Origin: Chitinophagales bacterium
Lineage (GTDB): Bacteria; Bacteroidota; Bacteroidia; Chitinophagales; CAIODY01
Assembly (NCBI GenBank): GCA_947449695.1
Contig: CANFST010000031.1
Coordinates: 1 to 34,846, forward strand
DNA length: 34,846 nucleotides
Direction of reading: 5' to 3'
Shown piece by piece: positions 8,013-14,994 of this stretch. How positions within the stretch are numbered: position 1 is the stretch's first letter; the number at the start of each line of letters is the position of its first letter. A program made the translations under genes and the position numbers. Below the pieces are notes generated by a model that ran no database searches, was not told the DNA's origin, and saw nothing but the letters and a program-made list of their open reading frames with translations.

Positions 8013-8477
8013 ATGACAGAGCAACAAATTATACAAAACTGGATTACAAATCATTTGGTAAAAACAGATGATGCCGAAATAAATACTCAACAGGTATTGT
8101 GGGGAAAGTTGGAGAAAAAGATTTTGTTGATTGTTAAAACAGATAATATTGAAAACGATTCGGCATTAATTAAAAAAGTAATTGGTTTAACTCAAAATTT
8201 TGCAGCAGATGATTTTGCTTTTATCCATTATAATCGCTCGTTTTCTTTGATTAATGTCATTCATTACTTTGGTGCTGAAAAAATTCTGTTGTTCAATTTT
8301 AAACCCAGTGAATGTGCTGTTTATTTCAATGGTATTTCAGATGAACCTATGCTTTTGAATGGAATAGAAATCTGTTTTTTGCCTTACATGGAGAAATGTG
8401 TAACTGACCCAGTTTATAAAATTCGATTTGCTAAAATCTGGCTTAAAATTTTAAACACAAAATGGATTCAAAAATAA
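8013..8477 (+). CDS. Conserved-looking hypothetical protein (154 aa)
   Basis: I do not recognise this protein. It is 154 residues, soluble, without signal peptide or membrane helix, and mixed alpha/beta by eye. There are alternating strands (KKILLIVKT, KILLFNFK, ECAVYFNG), a helix-rich N-terminus (TEQQIIQNWITNHL) and a C-terminal positively charged helix. The start is ATG 8013 rather than TTG 8001 because the latter lies in the promoter box. Its last 16 nt overlap the start of the XTP/dITP pyrophosphatase gene, so the two are almost certainly translated from one mRNA. The size and charge could suit a small DNA-polymerase accessory or nucleotide-metabolism partner, but nothing in the sequence proves that. 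Confidence 0.7.
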   Translation: MTEQQIIQNWITNHLVKTDDAEINTQQVLWGKLEKKILLIVKTDNIENDSALIKKVIGLTQNFAADDFAFIHYNRSFSLINVIHYFGAEKILLFNFKPSECAVYFNGISDEPMLLNGIEICFLPYMEKCVTDPVYKIRFAKIWLKILNTKWIQK

Positions 8478-9061
8478 ATTCATTACTTTTTATTACTTCA
8501 AACAAGAACAAAATTGTTGAAATTCAAACTAAAATAGGGGAGCAGTTTGTTTTAAAAAGCCTTTCGGATATTGGTTTCAGTGATGAAATACCCGAACCTT
8601 ATGAAACCATTGAAGAAAATGCTGTTGCGAAAGCAAAATTTATTTATGATAAATTTAAAATCAATTGTTTTGCTGAAGACTCTGGTTTAGTAATTGAATC
8701 TTTACATGGCGAACCTGGCGTTTATTCAGCTAGATATGCTGGCGAACAAAAAAATGATGCTGATAATATTCAGAAAGTGTTAAAAAAATTAACAGGTATT
8801 GAAAACAGAAAAGCTTATTTCATCACCGTGATTGCTTTAATTTTTAATCATCAACTTTATACTTTTGAGGGCAGAGTTTATGGTAATATTACACATCAAA
8901 CTATTGGTAATGGAGGTTTTGGCTACGACCCCATATTTATTCCTGATAATTATTCCGAAACTTTTGCTGAATTAGGGTTGGCTGTAAAAAACAAAATCAG
9001 TCATCGTGCAAAAGCGGTTGAACAAATGACTGATTTTCTTCATCAACAATCATTAACCTAA
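8462..9061 (+). CDS. rdgB: Non-canonical purine NTP pyrophosphatase (XTP/dITP diphosphatase)
   Basis: The 199-residue HAM1/RdgB family enzyme hydrolyses XTP, dITP and ITP to the monophosphate and pyrophosphate, cleaning the nucleotide pool. Family motifs are present in order: TSNKNKIVEI (12-21), the acidic EENAVAKAKF, FAEDSGLVIESLHGEPGVYSARYAG starting near residue 71 (metal and substrate binding), FGYDPIF (about 153) and SHRAKA (about 181). Length is normal. It overlaps the upstream small gene by 16 nt, and its stop overlaps the convergent methyltransferase gene by 9 nt, leaving no room for a terminator between them. Confidence 0.95.
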   Translation: MDSKINSLLFITSNKNKIVEIQTKIGEQFVLKSLSDIGFSDEIPEPYETIEENAVAKAKFIYDKFKINCFAEDSGLVIESLHGEPGVYSARYAGEQKNDADNIQKVLKKLTGIENRKAYFITVIALIFNHQLYTFEGRVYGNITHQTIGNGGFGYDPIFIPDNYSETFAELGLAVKNKISHRAKAVEQMTDFLHQQSLT

Positions 9062-9739
9062 TAAAAAAACAGTTGGTCGCTTGTTCAAATCAGGCAACTG
9101 TTTTTTCCAATCACTTATTTTTTTAGTGGCTATCAATTCAGAAGTTAATGTAATATCGGTAGCTATGCAAAGCAATGTGTTTGCTTCGCAATGTTGCAAT
9201 ATATCATTCATTAAAGCGTTGTTTCGGTAAGGTGTTTCGATAAAAATCTGAGCCTGATTGTTTTTTTGTGCAACTATCTCTAACGATTTTATTTTTTTAA
9301 TTCGTTCATTTTTATCTATTGGTAAATAGCCATGAAAACAAAATGATTGTCCGTTCATGCCACTTGCCATTAATGCCATTAATATTGAACTTGGCCCTGT
9401 TAAAGGAATTACTCTTATATTTTTTTGATGTGCAATTTTAACTAATGCTGCACCAGGATCTGCTACTGCCGGAACGCCTGCTTCGCTCACAATGCCACAT
9501 TTTTTTTGTTGAATAATTTTTGCAAACAATTGCAATTCGTTTTCGCTGGTATCTTTTGTTAATTCATGCCATTCAAAATCATCAATTTTTTTTTGAACAC
9601 TGATTGCTTTTAAAAAATGTCTTGCTGTTTTTAAGTTTTCGGCAAACAATACTTCACATTCTTCCAACACATTTTTTATTTGTAAAGGAAGTAGCTGTGT
9701 ATCAGCATTGCCAAGATGTGTAGGAATTAAATAAAGCAT
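9053..9739 (-). CDS. Tetrapyrrole methylase-family SAM methyltransferase, RsmI-like
   Basis: This 228-residue protein has the tetrapyrrole (corrin/porphyrin) methylase fold: N-terminal YLIPTHLGN (3-11), the SAM-site loop GIVSEAGVPAVADPGAALV (about 86-104), the PLTGPSSILMALMASG segment (about 116-131) and QIFIETPYRN. It resembles RsmI, the 16S rRNA C1402 ribose 2'-O-methyltransferase. Its N-terminus (YLIPTxLG, then AENLKTARHFLK) and short C-terminus fit the second, RsmI-like paralogue common in Bacteroidota, so I give no gene symbol and leave the substrate open. It is convergent with rdgB, with a 9-nt overlap. Confidence 0.85.
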   Translation of the reverse strand: MLYLIPTHLGNADTQLLPLQIKNVLEECEVLFAENLKTARHFLKAISVQKKIDDFEWHELTKDTSENELQLFAKIIQQKKCGIVSEAGVPAVADPGAALVKIAHQKNIRVIPLTGPSSILMALMASGMNGQSFCFHGYLPIDKNERIKKIKSLEIVAQKNNQAQIFIETPYRNNALMNDILQHCEANTLLCIATDITLTSELIATKKISDWKKQLPDLNKRPTVFLLG

Positions 9740-9870
9740 TTCAAAAATAAATTGATGCTGTAAATAAACTAATTTTTTTGATTACGAATGGCTATCTTTT
9801 GTATAGTGTTTTTTATTAAGCGGCTGTTCATTTTGCCATCAAATGAAATATTTTGATTAGTCAGTATGAC

Positions 9871-9878
9871 TATATTTG
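9871..9878 (+). promoter_or_regulatory. -7 box deciding the start of the SMR-like gene
   Basis: TATATTTG is a perfect TAnnTTTG match. It lies inside the longest open frame (which could open at TTG 9853) and 13 nt before GTG 9892. A transcript from this box could only use the GTG start. Confidence 0.45.
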
Positions 9879-9891
9879 TAAAAAAAACGAA

Positions 9892-10242
9892 GTGCAAAAA
9901 TTATTTCAACATTTTCATCCTGTTGTATTTCTTATCATCGCTACTGTATTAGAAGTGTCTGGAGATGCTATTATCAGGCTATCAATTTATAATCATAGTG
10001 GCATGGCACGTATTATTCTGGCTATAGCTGGTGCTATATTATTATTCGGATATGGTTTGTTTTTAAATCTTACGCCTGTTGAGTTTGGGCAAGTTGTAGG
10101 GCTTTATATTGCAACACTTTTTGTAGTATGGCAGATTATCAATTATATTTTTTTTCGTCAATTGCCTACTTTACCAATTATGGCAGGTGGTGTATTAGTG
10201 ATTGCAGGTGGTTTGATTATTACTTTCTGGAAAAATAAATAA
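9892..10242 (+). CDS. Small multidrug resistance (EmrE-like) family membrane protein
   Basis: With GTG 9892 as start the product is 116 residues and almost all membrane, with four hydrophobic helices (about 10-30, 37-57, 64-86, 92-112). Helix 1 contains ATVLEVSGDA; Glu21 sits where EmrE-type transporters have their essential membrane glutamate (E14 in EmrE). The length fits a four-helix SMR/DMT-type dimeric transporter. The substrate is unknown, and quaternary-ammonium export should not be assumed. The upstream TTG 9853 start would add a polar, unlikely extension and would conflict with the -7 box at 9871. No neighbour suggests a role. Confidence 0.65.
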   Translation: MQKLFQHFHPVVFLIIATVLEVSGDAIIRLSIYNHSGMARIILAIAGAILLFGYGLFLNLTPVEFGQVVGLYIATLFVVWQIINYIFFRQLPTLPIMAGGVLVIAGGLIITFWKNK

Positions 10243-10325
10243 GATAATAAATGTTATTGTTGATTTTAAAATCATTAATAATCGTTGCACAATCCATCCT
10301 TATCAATCAATCCGGTTTTATGAGG

Positions 10326-11024
10326 TTAATGAAATAACTTATCAAACCCTACAGCTACAAAATAGGCAGCAGCAGCGGCAATCAGCCCAATACCGGTTAC
10401 TTTCAAGGCACCTTTTAATGGCGGCTGACCGGTTACTTTGCTTTTAAAATAACCAAATACAAATAAACAAATGGTAGTAATAATGGCCGACATGATTAAG
10501 CCATCTTTTGGGGTATTGGTAAAAAAATAAGCCGATAATGGCAACAATCCACCTACTAAATAAGCCATGCCAATGGTTAATGCTGAGTTTCTTGCCCTTT
10601 GCGGATTTGGTTCTTCCAATCCTAATTCAAATTTCATCATGAAATTTACCCATTTGGTTTTATCTTTTGCTAATTGGTTAGCTAAGAGCGTTTGACCACT
10701 TTCATCAATGCCATATTCGGCAAATACTTCTTTTACTTCGTGTATTTCTTTTTCGGGAATGGTTTCTACTTCATAATATTCCTTTCTTAGTTCGCTTTCA
10801 TAGTGTTCTTGTTCGGTTTTTCCTGCTAAATAGCCACCTAAACCCATAGCAATACAACCTGCAACTATTTCGGCAATGCCTGCTGTTATAACAATAGTAT
10901 TGCTACTTACTGCACCACTCAATCCGGCTGCTAAGGCAAACGGAACTGTTAAGCCATCACTCATTCCTATTACTATATCAGTTATAAAATCTGAACTTTT
11001 TAAATGTTTTTCAGGGTGCGTCAT
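10326..11024 (-). CDS. VIT1/CCC1-family iron/manganese transporter
   Basis: This 232-residue integral membrane protein of the VIT/CCC1 family moves Fe2+ or Mn2+ out of the cytoplasm in known members. Five hydrophobic helices are visible (about 12-32, 42-66, 147-168, 174-192, 203-224). Helix 1 has the family stretch SDFITDIVIGMSDGLTVPFALAAG. Between helices 2 and 3 lies a charged cytoplasmic insertion (about 70-145) with the Glu-rich helix EQEHYESELRKEYYEVE and the MMKFELGLEEP motif. Together these match the metal-binding domain described for plant VIT1, where Glu and Met residues bind metal, so this is the long form with the domain intact. It is transcribed divergently from the fibronectin-like gene, and the shared upstream region holds the 21-bp array. 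Confidence 0.9.
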   Translation of the reverse strand: MTHPEKHLKSSDFITDIVIGMSDGLTVPFALAAGLSGAVSSNTIVITAGIAEIVAGCIAMGLGGYLAGKTEQEHYESELRKEYYEVETIPEKEIHEVKEVFAEYGIDESGQTLLANQLAKDKTKWVNFMMKFELGLEEPNPQRARNSALTIGMAYLVGGLLPLSAYFFTNTPKDGLIMSAIITTICLFVFGYFKSKVTGQPPLKGALKVTGIGLIAAAAAYFVAVGFDKLFH

Positions 11025-11400
11025 ATTTTAGTATTAAAAGTTTAATGAGTTGTCTGATGCTAATCCATTTATGTTTTTTAGCTTAAAATGGATGGCTTAA
11101 CTCTTTTGTTTTTTATAAAATGTTGATTGATTATTCAACTCTTTTTTCAGTTACAAATATGCTTATTTTAATTGCTACCCGACAATGAATAATAAAAATA
11201 TTTTTTTGCTGATAAGAAAATTGATGATGCGCAATGATTCGGTATTATTGAACTTGTTTTAATCATCATCCTACATGTTAAGCATTTTATCAAACTTTAA
11301 TAACCATTATTCATCGCAATCGGGGTAGAAAAAATTTAATATACTTTTGATTAGTATCATTGCTGATAAGAAATCTGCCTTTTTTAGCTTGAAATAAGTT
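11025..11400. other. Divergent intergenic region, left part
   Basis: These 376 nt upstream of the VIT-family gene contain no convincing gene, RNA or TAnnTTTG box. AT-rich runs and weak short repeats only were seen. Confidence 0.5.
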
Positions 11401-11568
11401 CATGTATGTATACATTCACCCATTGCATGCATACATGAACCTATTGTATGTATGCATTGCCCTATTGCATGCATACATTTAACCATTGTATTTATGCATT
11501 GACTCATTGCATACATACATTCACCCATTGTATGCATACATTGACCCATTGCATGCATACATGAATTA
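11401..11568. repeat. Tandem array: 8 units of 21 bp, arranged as a 42-bp dimer
   Basis: Units start at 11401, 11422, 11443, 11464, 11485, 11506, 11527 and 11548, all exactly 21 bp with no indels. The consensus is ATTGyATGyATrCATtnACCC. The base after ATTG alternates strictly T, C, T, C, T, C, T, C across the eight units, pointing to a 42-bp higher-order unit. Each unit holds an 11-12 bp alternating pyrimidine-purine tract (for example CATGCATACATG) with GCATGC or ATGCAT palindromes. The edges are unit 0, which lacks a perfect ATTG, and unit 7, which ends GAATTA in place of ACCC. The array lies between two divergent genes. Confidence 0.92.
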
Positions 11569-11692
11569 ATTGCTGATTGGAAGTTATCTTTTTTTTATTT
11601 AAATTTGCTTTTATCAAGTGATAGTTGGTTGATAAACACCAGCAAAAGCTTTAAAAAATGCTTGTTATTATTTTATTCACTATTAAAATGAT

Positions 11693-12367
11693 ATGCAGAT
11701 GTATAAAATTAAAGTAAAACGAAATTTCAAACGCTTTGCCAATGCTAAATTAGTAGCATTTGCACGAAATGTAGCTCAAAAACTCACCAGCAATGCTGCT
11801 TTTCCAACACCCGATGTAGCACCTTCAGTTATTTTAGCCGAAGCGCAAACATTAAGCGATTATATTGTTGCTGCAATTAAAGGCAGTAAATATTCAACCG
11901 ATGTAATGCTGACACAATCGGCAAAACTAAAAGCCATATTAGAAACCGAAGCAGCTTATGTTGACCGTATTGCAATGGGAGATATAGCAAAAATAGATAG
12001 CGCAGGCTTTGAAATAACAGGAAATAATAAAGTAAAACGACCATTGCCCGATGCAGTATTAATAAAAAAAGCAGTTTCAATAAGAAATGGTGTAATCGAA
12101 ATTGAATTTGCACCACTCAGGCAAATATCGGGCATCATCGGTATAGCTTGCGAAGTGGGCGTATTGAAAGATATGCAATTACTCACTAATGCGGTGTCAA
12201 TACAATCAATAGCTGCCCAACAAAATACAGTAATTGCCTTTGGCAATGGTCATAAAATGACAATCAACGGATTGAAAAGCAATGTAAGATATGAAGTGAT
12301 TTTATTTGCCTTTAATGCCAACGGAAAAGGCGCTAACAGCAATATGGTAAGTGTGATGGTGCAATAA
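11693..12367 (+). CDS. Bacteroidota fibronectin type III-like hypothetical protein
   Basis: This 224-residue protein has no signal peptide. The N-terminal half (about 5-100) is helical and follows a pattern I recall from a Bacteroidota-specific family (KVKRNFKRFANAKLVAFARNV, NAAFPTPDVAPSVILAEAQ, then a small-residue helix and a TEAAYVDRIAMGD segment leading to SAGFEI). The C-terminal part (about 128-224) looks like a fibronectin-III-type beta-sandwich ending GLKSNVRYEVILFAFNANGKGANSNMV. Family members are usually uncharacterised. The start could be ATG 11693 or ATG 11699, two codons apart. The gene lies just downstream of the 21-bp array and is followed by a mismatched hairpin. No function can be assigned. 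Confidence 0.8.
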   Translation: MQMYKIKVKRNFKRFANAKLVAFARNVAQKLTSNAAFPTPDVAPSVILAEAQTLSDYIVAAIKGSKYSTDVMLTQSAKLKAILETEAAYVDRIAMGDIAKIDSAGFEITGNNKVKRPLPDAVLIKKAVSIRNGVIEIEFAPLRQISGIIGIACEVGVLKDMQLLTNAVSIQSIAAQQNTVIAFGNGHKMTINGLKSNVRYEVILFAFNANGKGANSNMVSVMVQ

Positions 12368-12368
12368 A

Positions 12369-12665
12369 ATAATGGTAAATTGATAAGGAATAATGAGCCA
12401 TGAATCATTGTTGATTAAAATTTTATTTTTTAAATTACTGTTGAACAACAGCAATAAAAAAGGATACCCTACTTGTCATAGGATACCCTTTAGTCGAAAA
12501 AGTGAAAATGCTAATGCAAAATCACCAATCCTAAAACATAGTGCAAATCAACTAATGATTTGTAAGGTATTTTGATAAGCTTATTTCATTTTTTCCTTTT
12601 GTTATCCACATTTTATGACTGCTGAAAGGCAGCCTAATTTATTAATTATTTTAAACATTAACAAA
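12369..12665. other. Intergenic gap with no convincing gene
   Basis: About 297 nt between the fibronectin-like gene and the T9SS LTD gene. Apart from the hairpin at 12456-12491 nothing is supported; the 60-codon open frame at 12393-12575 has no coding character. Confidence 0.5.
12456..12491 (+). terminator. Imperfect hairpin, possible terminator of the fibronectin-like gene
   Basis: A-rich DNA leads into AGGATACCCT (12461-12470), a 9-nt spacer and an exact direct copy AGGATACCCT (12480-12489), then TTT. Because the core is nearly self-complementary, the copies can fold as AAAGG-A-TA-C-CCTA against TAGG-A-TA-C-CCTTT, with two symmetric A.C mismatches and a 7-nt loop. The T tract is short. It may be a weak terminator or a paired protein-binding site. 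Confidence 0.35.
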
Positions 12666-14078
12666 ATGAAAAAAATTACTTTAAGTTTAATTATTATTTT
12701 GTTTGCTTTCTCTTCCAAAGCACAAACAAAAGTTAGTCCTGTAATGGGTTGTTCAGATTTATATTTTTCCGAATTAACATTCGGTCAATCAACTATCGGT
12801 AATATTACTGATTTAAATTATGCTGTTGAGCTATTTAACCCTACACAGCGCAAAATTGGTTTATCTAATTATACTTTAGCTTTAACCAGCACTGGAGGAA
12901 GTGTAAGTAATATTACATTTAATAGCACTGATAGTATTGCAGCAGGTGATGTATTCGTAGTTTGCAATAGTAATGCTAATTTAGGTTTACAAGCATTAGC
13001 TGACCATTTAAGTAGTAATTTAGATTATGCCAACAATGTAAGATTAGAATTAAAACATTCGGGTTTATTATTAGATAGAATAGGAGAGCCTGGTAACCCA
13101 ACACCAGGTGGTTTTAATTATGCTTTATTTTTTGCCGACCCTATTGGTTATGCAGCTTCTTTTCATTTAGATTTAAACGATTTTCAAAGTATTGATATGA
13201 GAAGAGGTATGCTGGTAGATAGAGGTGATACAGTTTTTGCGTCTGCAATATCATTGATAGGAAAATGGGCATTTTATCCAAATACAGATGTTTCTGATAT
13301 TGGAACACATTATTGTACGTGCGACAAATCAAGTAGTAATCCTATTGTTGGATTTAAAAATAATGTTGTTGTTGGCGATCCATATCTAATGTCAGAATTA
13401 TACACTTCACCGTTAAGCCAAACTACTGACCCTCTTCTATTACAGTCTGATCAACAGTTTTCATCTTTTGAAATTCAATATAATGTTACAGGAGGAAATG
13501 CTTCATGGGGAAGTCCATTTGCTACACCAAGTACAGATATGTATTTCTATCAAGATGATAATCCAACACCTAATTATGGAACTGGTTCTAAACAATATAC
13601 TTCATGTTTGAATGGTTTTTCAAATGGTGGGTCTCAAACTTTATATGATAATCTAGGAACGCTTGGATTGGAAGCTTTTACTTACGGAGGTTTATTTAAT
13701 GTTGGGTATACTTTTTCAGGTAATAAAACTGCTGAAATAACTCTTTCTGATCCTAATAGTAATTTTACAGTTGACCAAGCTAATAAAACTCATTATATTA
13801 ATTTGGCGGGTAATACTTTAAATACCGGTTATCAAGAATTGTCTTTAAATAAAAATATTGTTATTTATCCCAAAATTACATCTAATGAAATTAAAATTTA
13901 TTCAAAAGACAATTTTGATTACCAAGTTTACAATACTAATGGAGTTTTAATGTTTTCTGGTAAAATTTCTGAACAAATAAATTCTATTGAAGTATCAAAT
14001 TTTGCAAATGGATTGTATTTAATTAAATTTACTACAAAAGAAGGGTTTCAAAAAACAGAAAAGTTTATAAAAATATAA
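12666..14078 (+). CDS. T9SS-sorted lamin-tail-domain (LTD) protein
   Basis: Starting at ATG 12666 the product is 470 residues. The start is chosen because it gives a standard signal peptide (MKKITLSLIIILFAF..SKAQ); the frame is open further upstream without purpose. Residues about 28-145 match a lamin-tail-like beta-sandwich (DLYFSELTFGQS, YAVELFNPTQRKIGLSNYTLAL, FVVCNSNANLG, LELKHSGLLLDRIG), a module common in large Bacteroidota secreted proteins. The middle (about 215-385) is Ser/Thr/Gly-rich without a recognised domain. The last 75 or so residues form a T9SS type A-like tail, but the usual PNP is replaced by YPKITSNEIKI. A strong terminator hairpin follows, then two tandem outer-membrane-like genes. 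Confidence 0.82.
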   Translation: MKKITLSLIIILFAFSSKAQTKVSPVMGCSDLYFSELTFGQSTIGNITDLNYAVELFNPTQRKIGLSNYTLALTSTGGSVSNITFNSTDSIAAGDVFVVCNSNANLGLQALADHLSSNLDYANNVRLELKHSGLLLDRIGEPGNPTPGGFNYALFFADPIGYAASFHLDLNDFQSIDMRRGMLVDRGDTVFASAISLIGKWAFYPNTDVSDIGTHYCTCDKSSSNPIVGFKNNVVVGDPYLMSELYTSPLSQTTDPLLLQSDQQFSSFEIQYNVTGGNASWGSPFATPSTDMYFYQDDNPTPNYGTGSKQYTSCLNGFSNGGSQTLYDNLGTLGLEAFTYGGLFNVGYTFSGNKTAEITLSDPNSNFTVDQANKTHYINLAGNTLNTGYQELSLNKNIVIYPKITSNEIKIYSKDNFDYQVYNTNGVLMFSGKISEQINSIEVSNFANGLYLIKFTTKEGFQKTEKFIKI

Positions 14079-14087
14079 TGTTAGTAA

Positions 14088-14129
14088 ATACGATTAGCTA
14101 TTTTTAATGATAGCTAATCGTATCTTTTT
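14088..14129 (+). terminator. Rho-independent terminator after the LTD gene
   Basis: A perfect 14-bp inverted repeat, ATACGATTAGCTAT (14088-14101) and ATAGCTAATCGTAT (14110-14123), has an 8-nt loop and is followed by CTTTTT. It starts 9 nt after the LTD gene stop. Confidence 0.85.
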
Positions 14130-14146
14130 CTAATTTAATTAAAGCT

Positions 14147-14992
14147 ATGAAAAAAATATTGTTGTTTGTTTTTATTCTTTATTATTCAAAATCCACTTTT
14201 GCTCAGCAACATGAATTAAGCTTAAGTTTATTGACATTGCAGGGGTATAATAATAGTTTAATCAATAATACATATGTAAAATTCAATTCAGGTGATGAAA
14301 TAAAAAGCTCCGCTATTAATAAAACATCTGGAATTGATTATTTGCAACCCATTTTCCAATATTCTAAATTCAACACACATAGGAACATTGAATTTTCAAT
14401 TGCTTACGGATTTTTTAAAAGCCATGTAGACAGAAACGAATCAACACTTTCTACTAATGATATAAATAAAAATCCTTATTTAACTCTTAAAGAACTTGGT
14501 ACATTTAATACTTCATCGCATTTTATTAAATTACAAATTGCAAGAAGATATTATTTGGGAAATTATATGTTTGTTTTGGGGCTTAATATGCCTATTGAAT
14601 ACAATTTTAAAACTAAAGGCAATACAAAATATCTGTTCTACGACTCATTAGGCAGTTTAACTCAAATAGAAACAAATTATTTTACCCTTGAAAAGGTTAT
14701 TAAAACAGGAGTATTTATTAATCAAAGCATTTATTATCAATTTTTCAAGAATATTTGGTTAGGATTAGACCTAAATGTAGGCTTCAATGTAAACTATCAT
14801 TTTGGCGATGCAATTACAACATCAACAAGTTATCATATTAATCCATCAATAGTTGATTATCAAACTACTCATTACAATTCATTATTCGATTTGGCTTTTG
14901 GATTTAGACCTTACTTATTTATTAAATATCAATTACCACTTGCTAATAAACAAGAAAATAATTTACATTTTCAAAAAGCAATCAGCAACTAA
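14147..14992 (+). CDS. Putative outer-membrane beta-barrel protein, paralogue 1
   Basis: The 281-residue protein has a signal peptide (MKKILLFVFILYYS..TFAQ). The mature part is built of alternating amphipathic strands with many aromatic residues: RNIEFSIAYGFF, HFIKLQIARRYYLG, FVLGLNMPIEYNF, IYYQFFKNIWLGLDLNVGFNVNY and FRPYLFIKYQL. That pattern fits an outer-membrane beta-barrel of about ten strands, such as the porin-like/OmpW-type families of Bacteroidota. It is clearly paralogous to the next gene, 2 nt downstream: both share the AQQxE start, xPIEYN, QSxYY, xWLGLxL/xYLGLNL and a KYxL end. It has no T9SS tail. The barrel call is inference; ligand and function are unknown. Confidence 0.65.
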   Translation: MKKILLFVFILYYSKSTFAQQHELSLSLLTLQGYNNSLINNTYVKFNSGDEIKSSAINKTSGIDYLQPIFQYSKFNTHRNIEFSIAYGFFKSHVDRNESTLSTNDINKNPYLTLKELGTFNTSSHFIKLQIARRYYLGNYMFVLGLNMPIEYNFKTKGNTKYLFYDSLGSLTQIETNYFTLEKVIKTGVFINQSIYYQFFKNIWLGLDLNVGFNVNYHFGDAITTSTSYHINPSIVDYQTTHYNSLFDLAFGFRPYLFIKYQLPLANKQENNLHFQKAISN

Positions 14993-14994
14993 TC

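Noticed and set aside
9742-9749. TATTTTTG box in front of the RsmI-like gene
   Set aside because: It ends 2 nt before the ATG, so a transcript from it would start inside the conserved YLIPTHLG N-terminus; most likely a chance match.
11401-11568. Possible CRISPR array
   Set aside because: Units are contiguous 21-bp tandem copies with no unique spacers and no cas genes nearby.
11877-12246. Two long open frames on the minus strand opposite the fibronectin-like gene
   Set aside because: Their composition (Leu- and Ile-rich without motifs) is that of shadow frames, and the plus-strand gene has recognisable family patterns and a normal start.
12393-12575. 60-codon plus-strand open frame in the gap before the LTD gene
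   Set aside because: No recognisable motif, no promoter box, and it spans the hairpin/direct repeat; a chance frame in AT-rich DNA.
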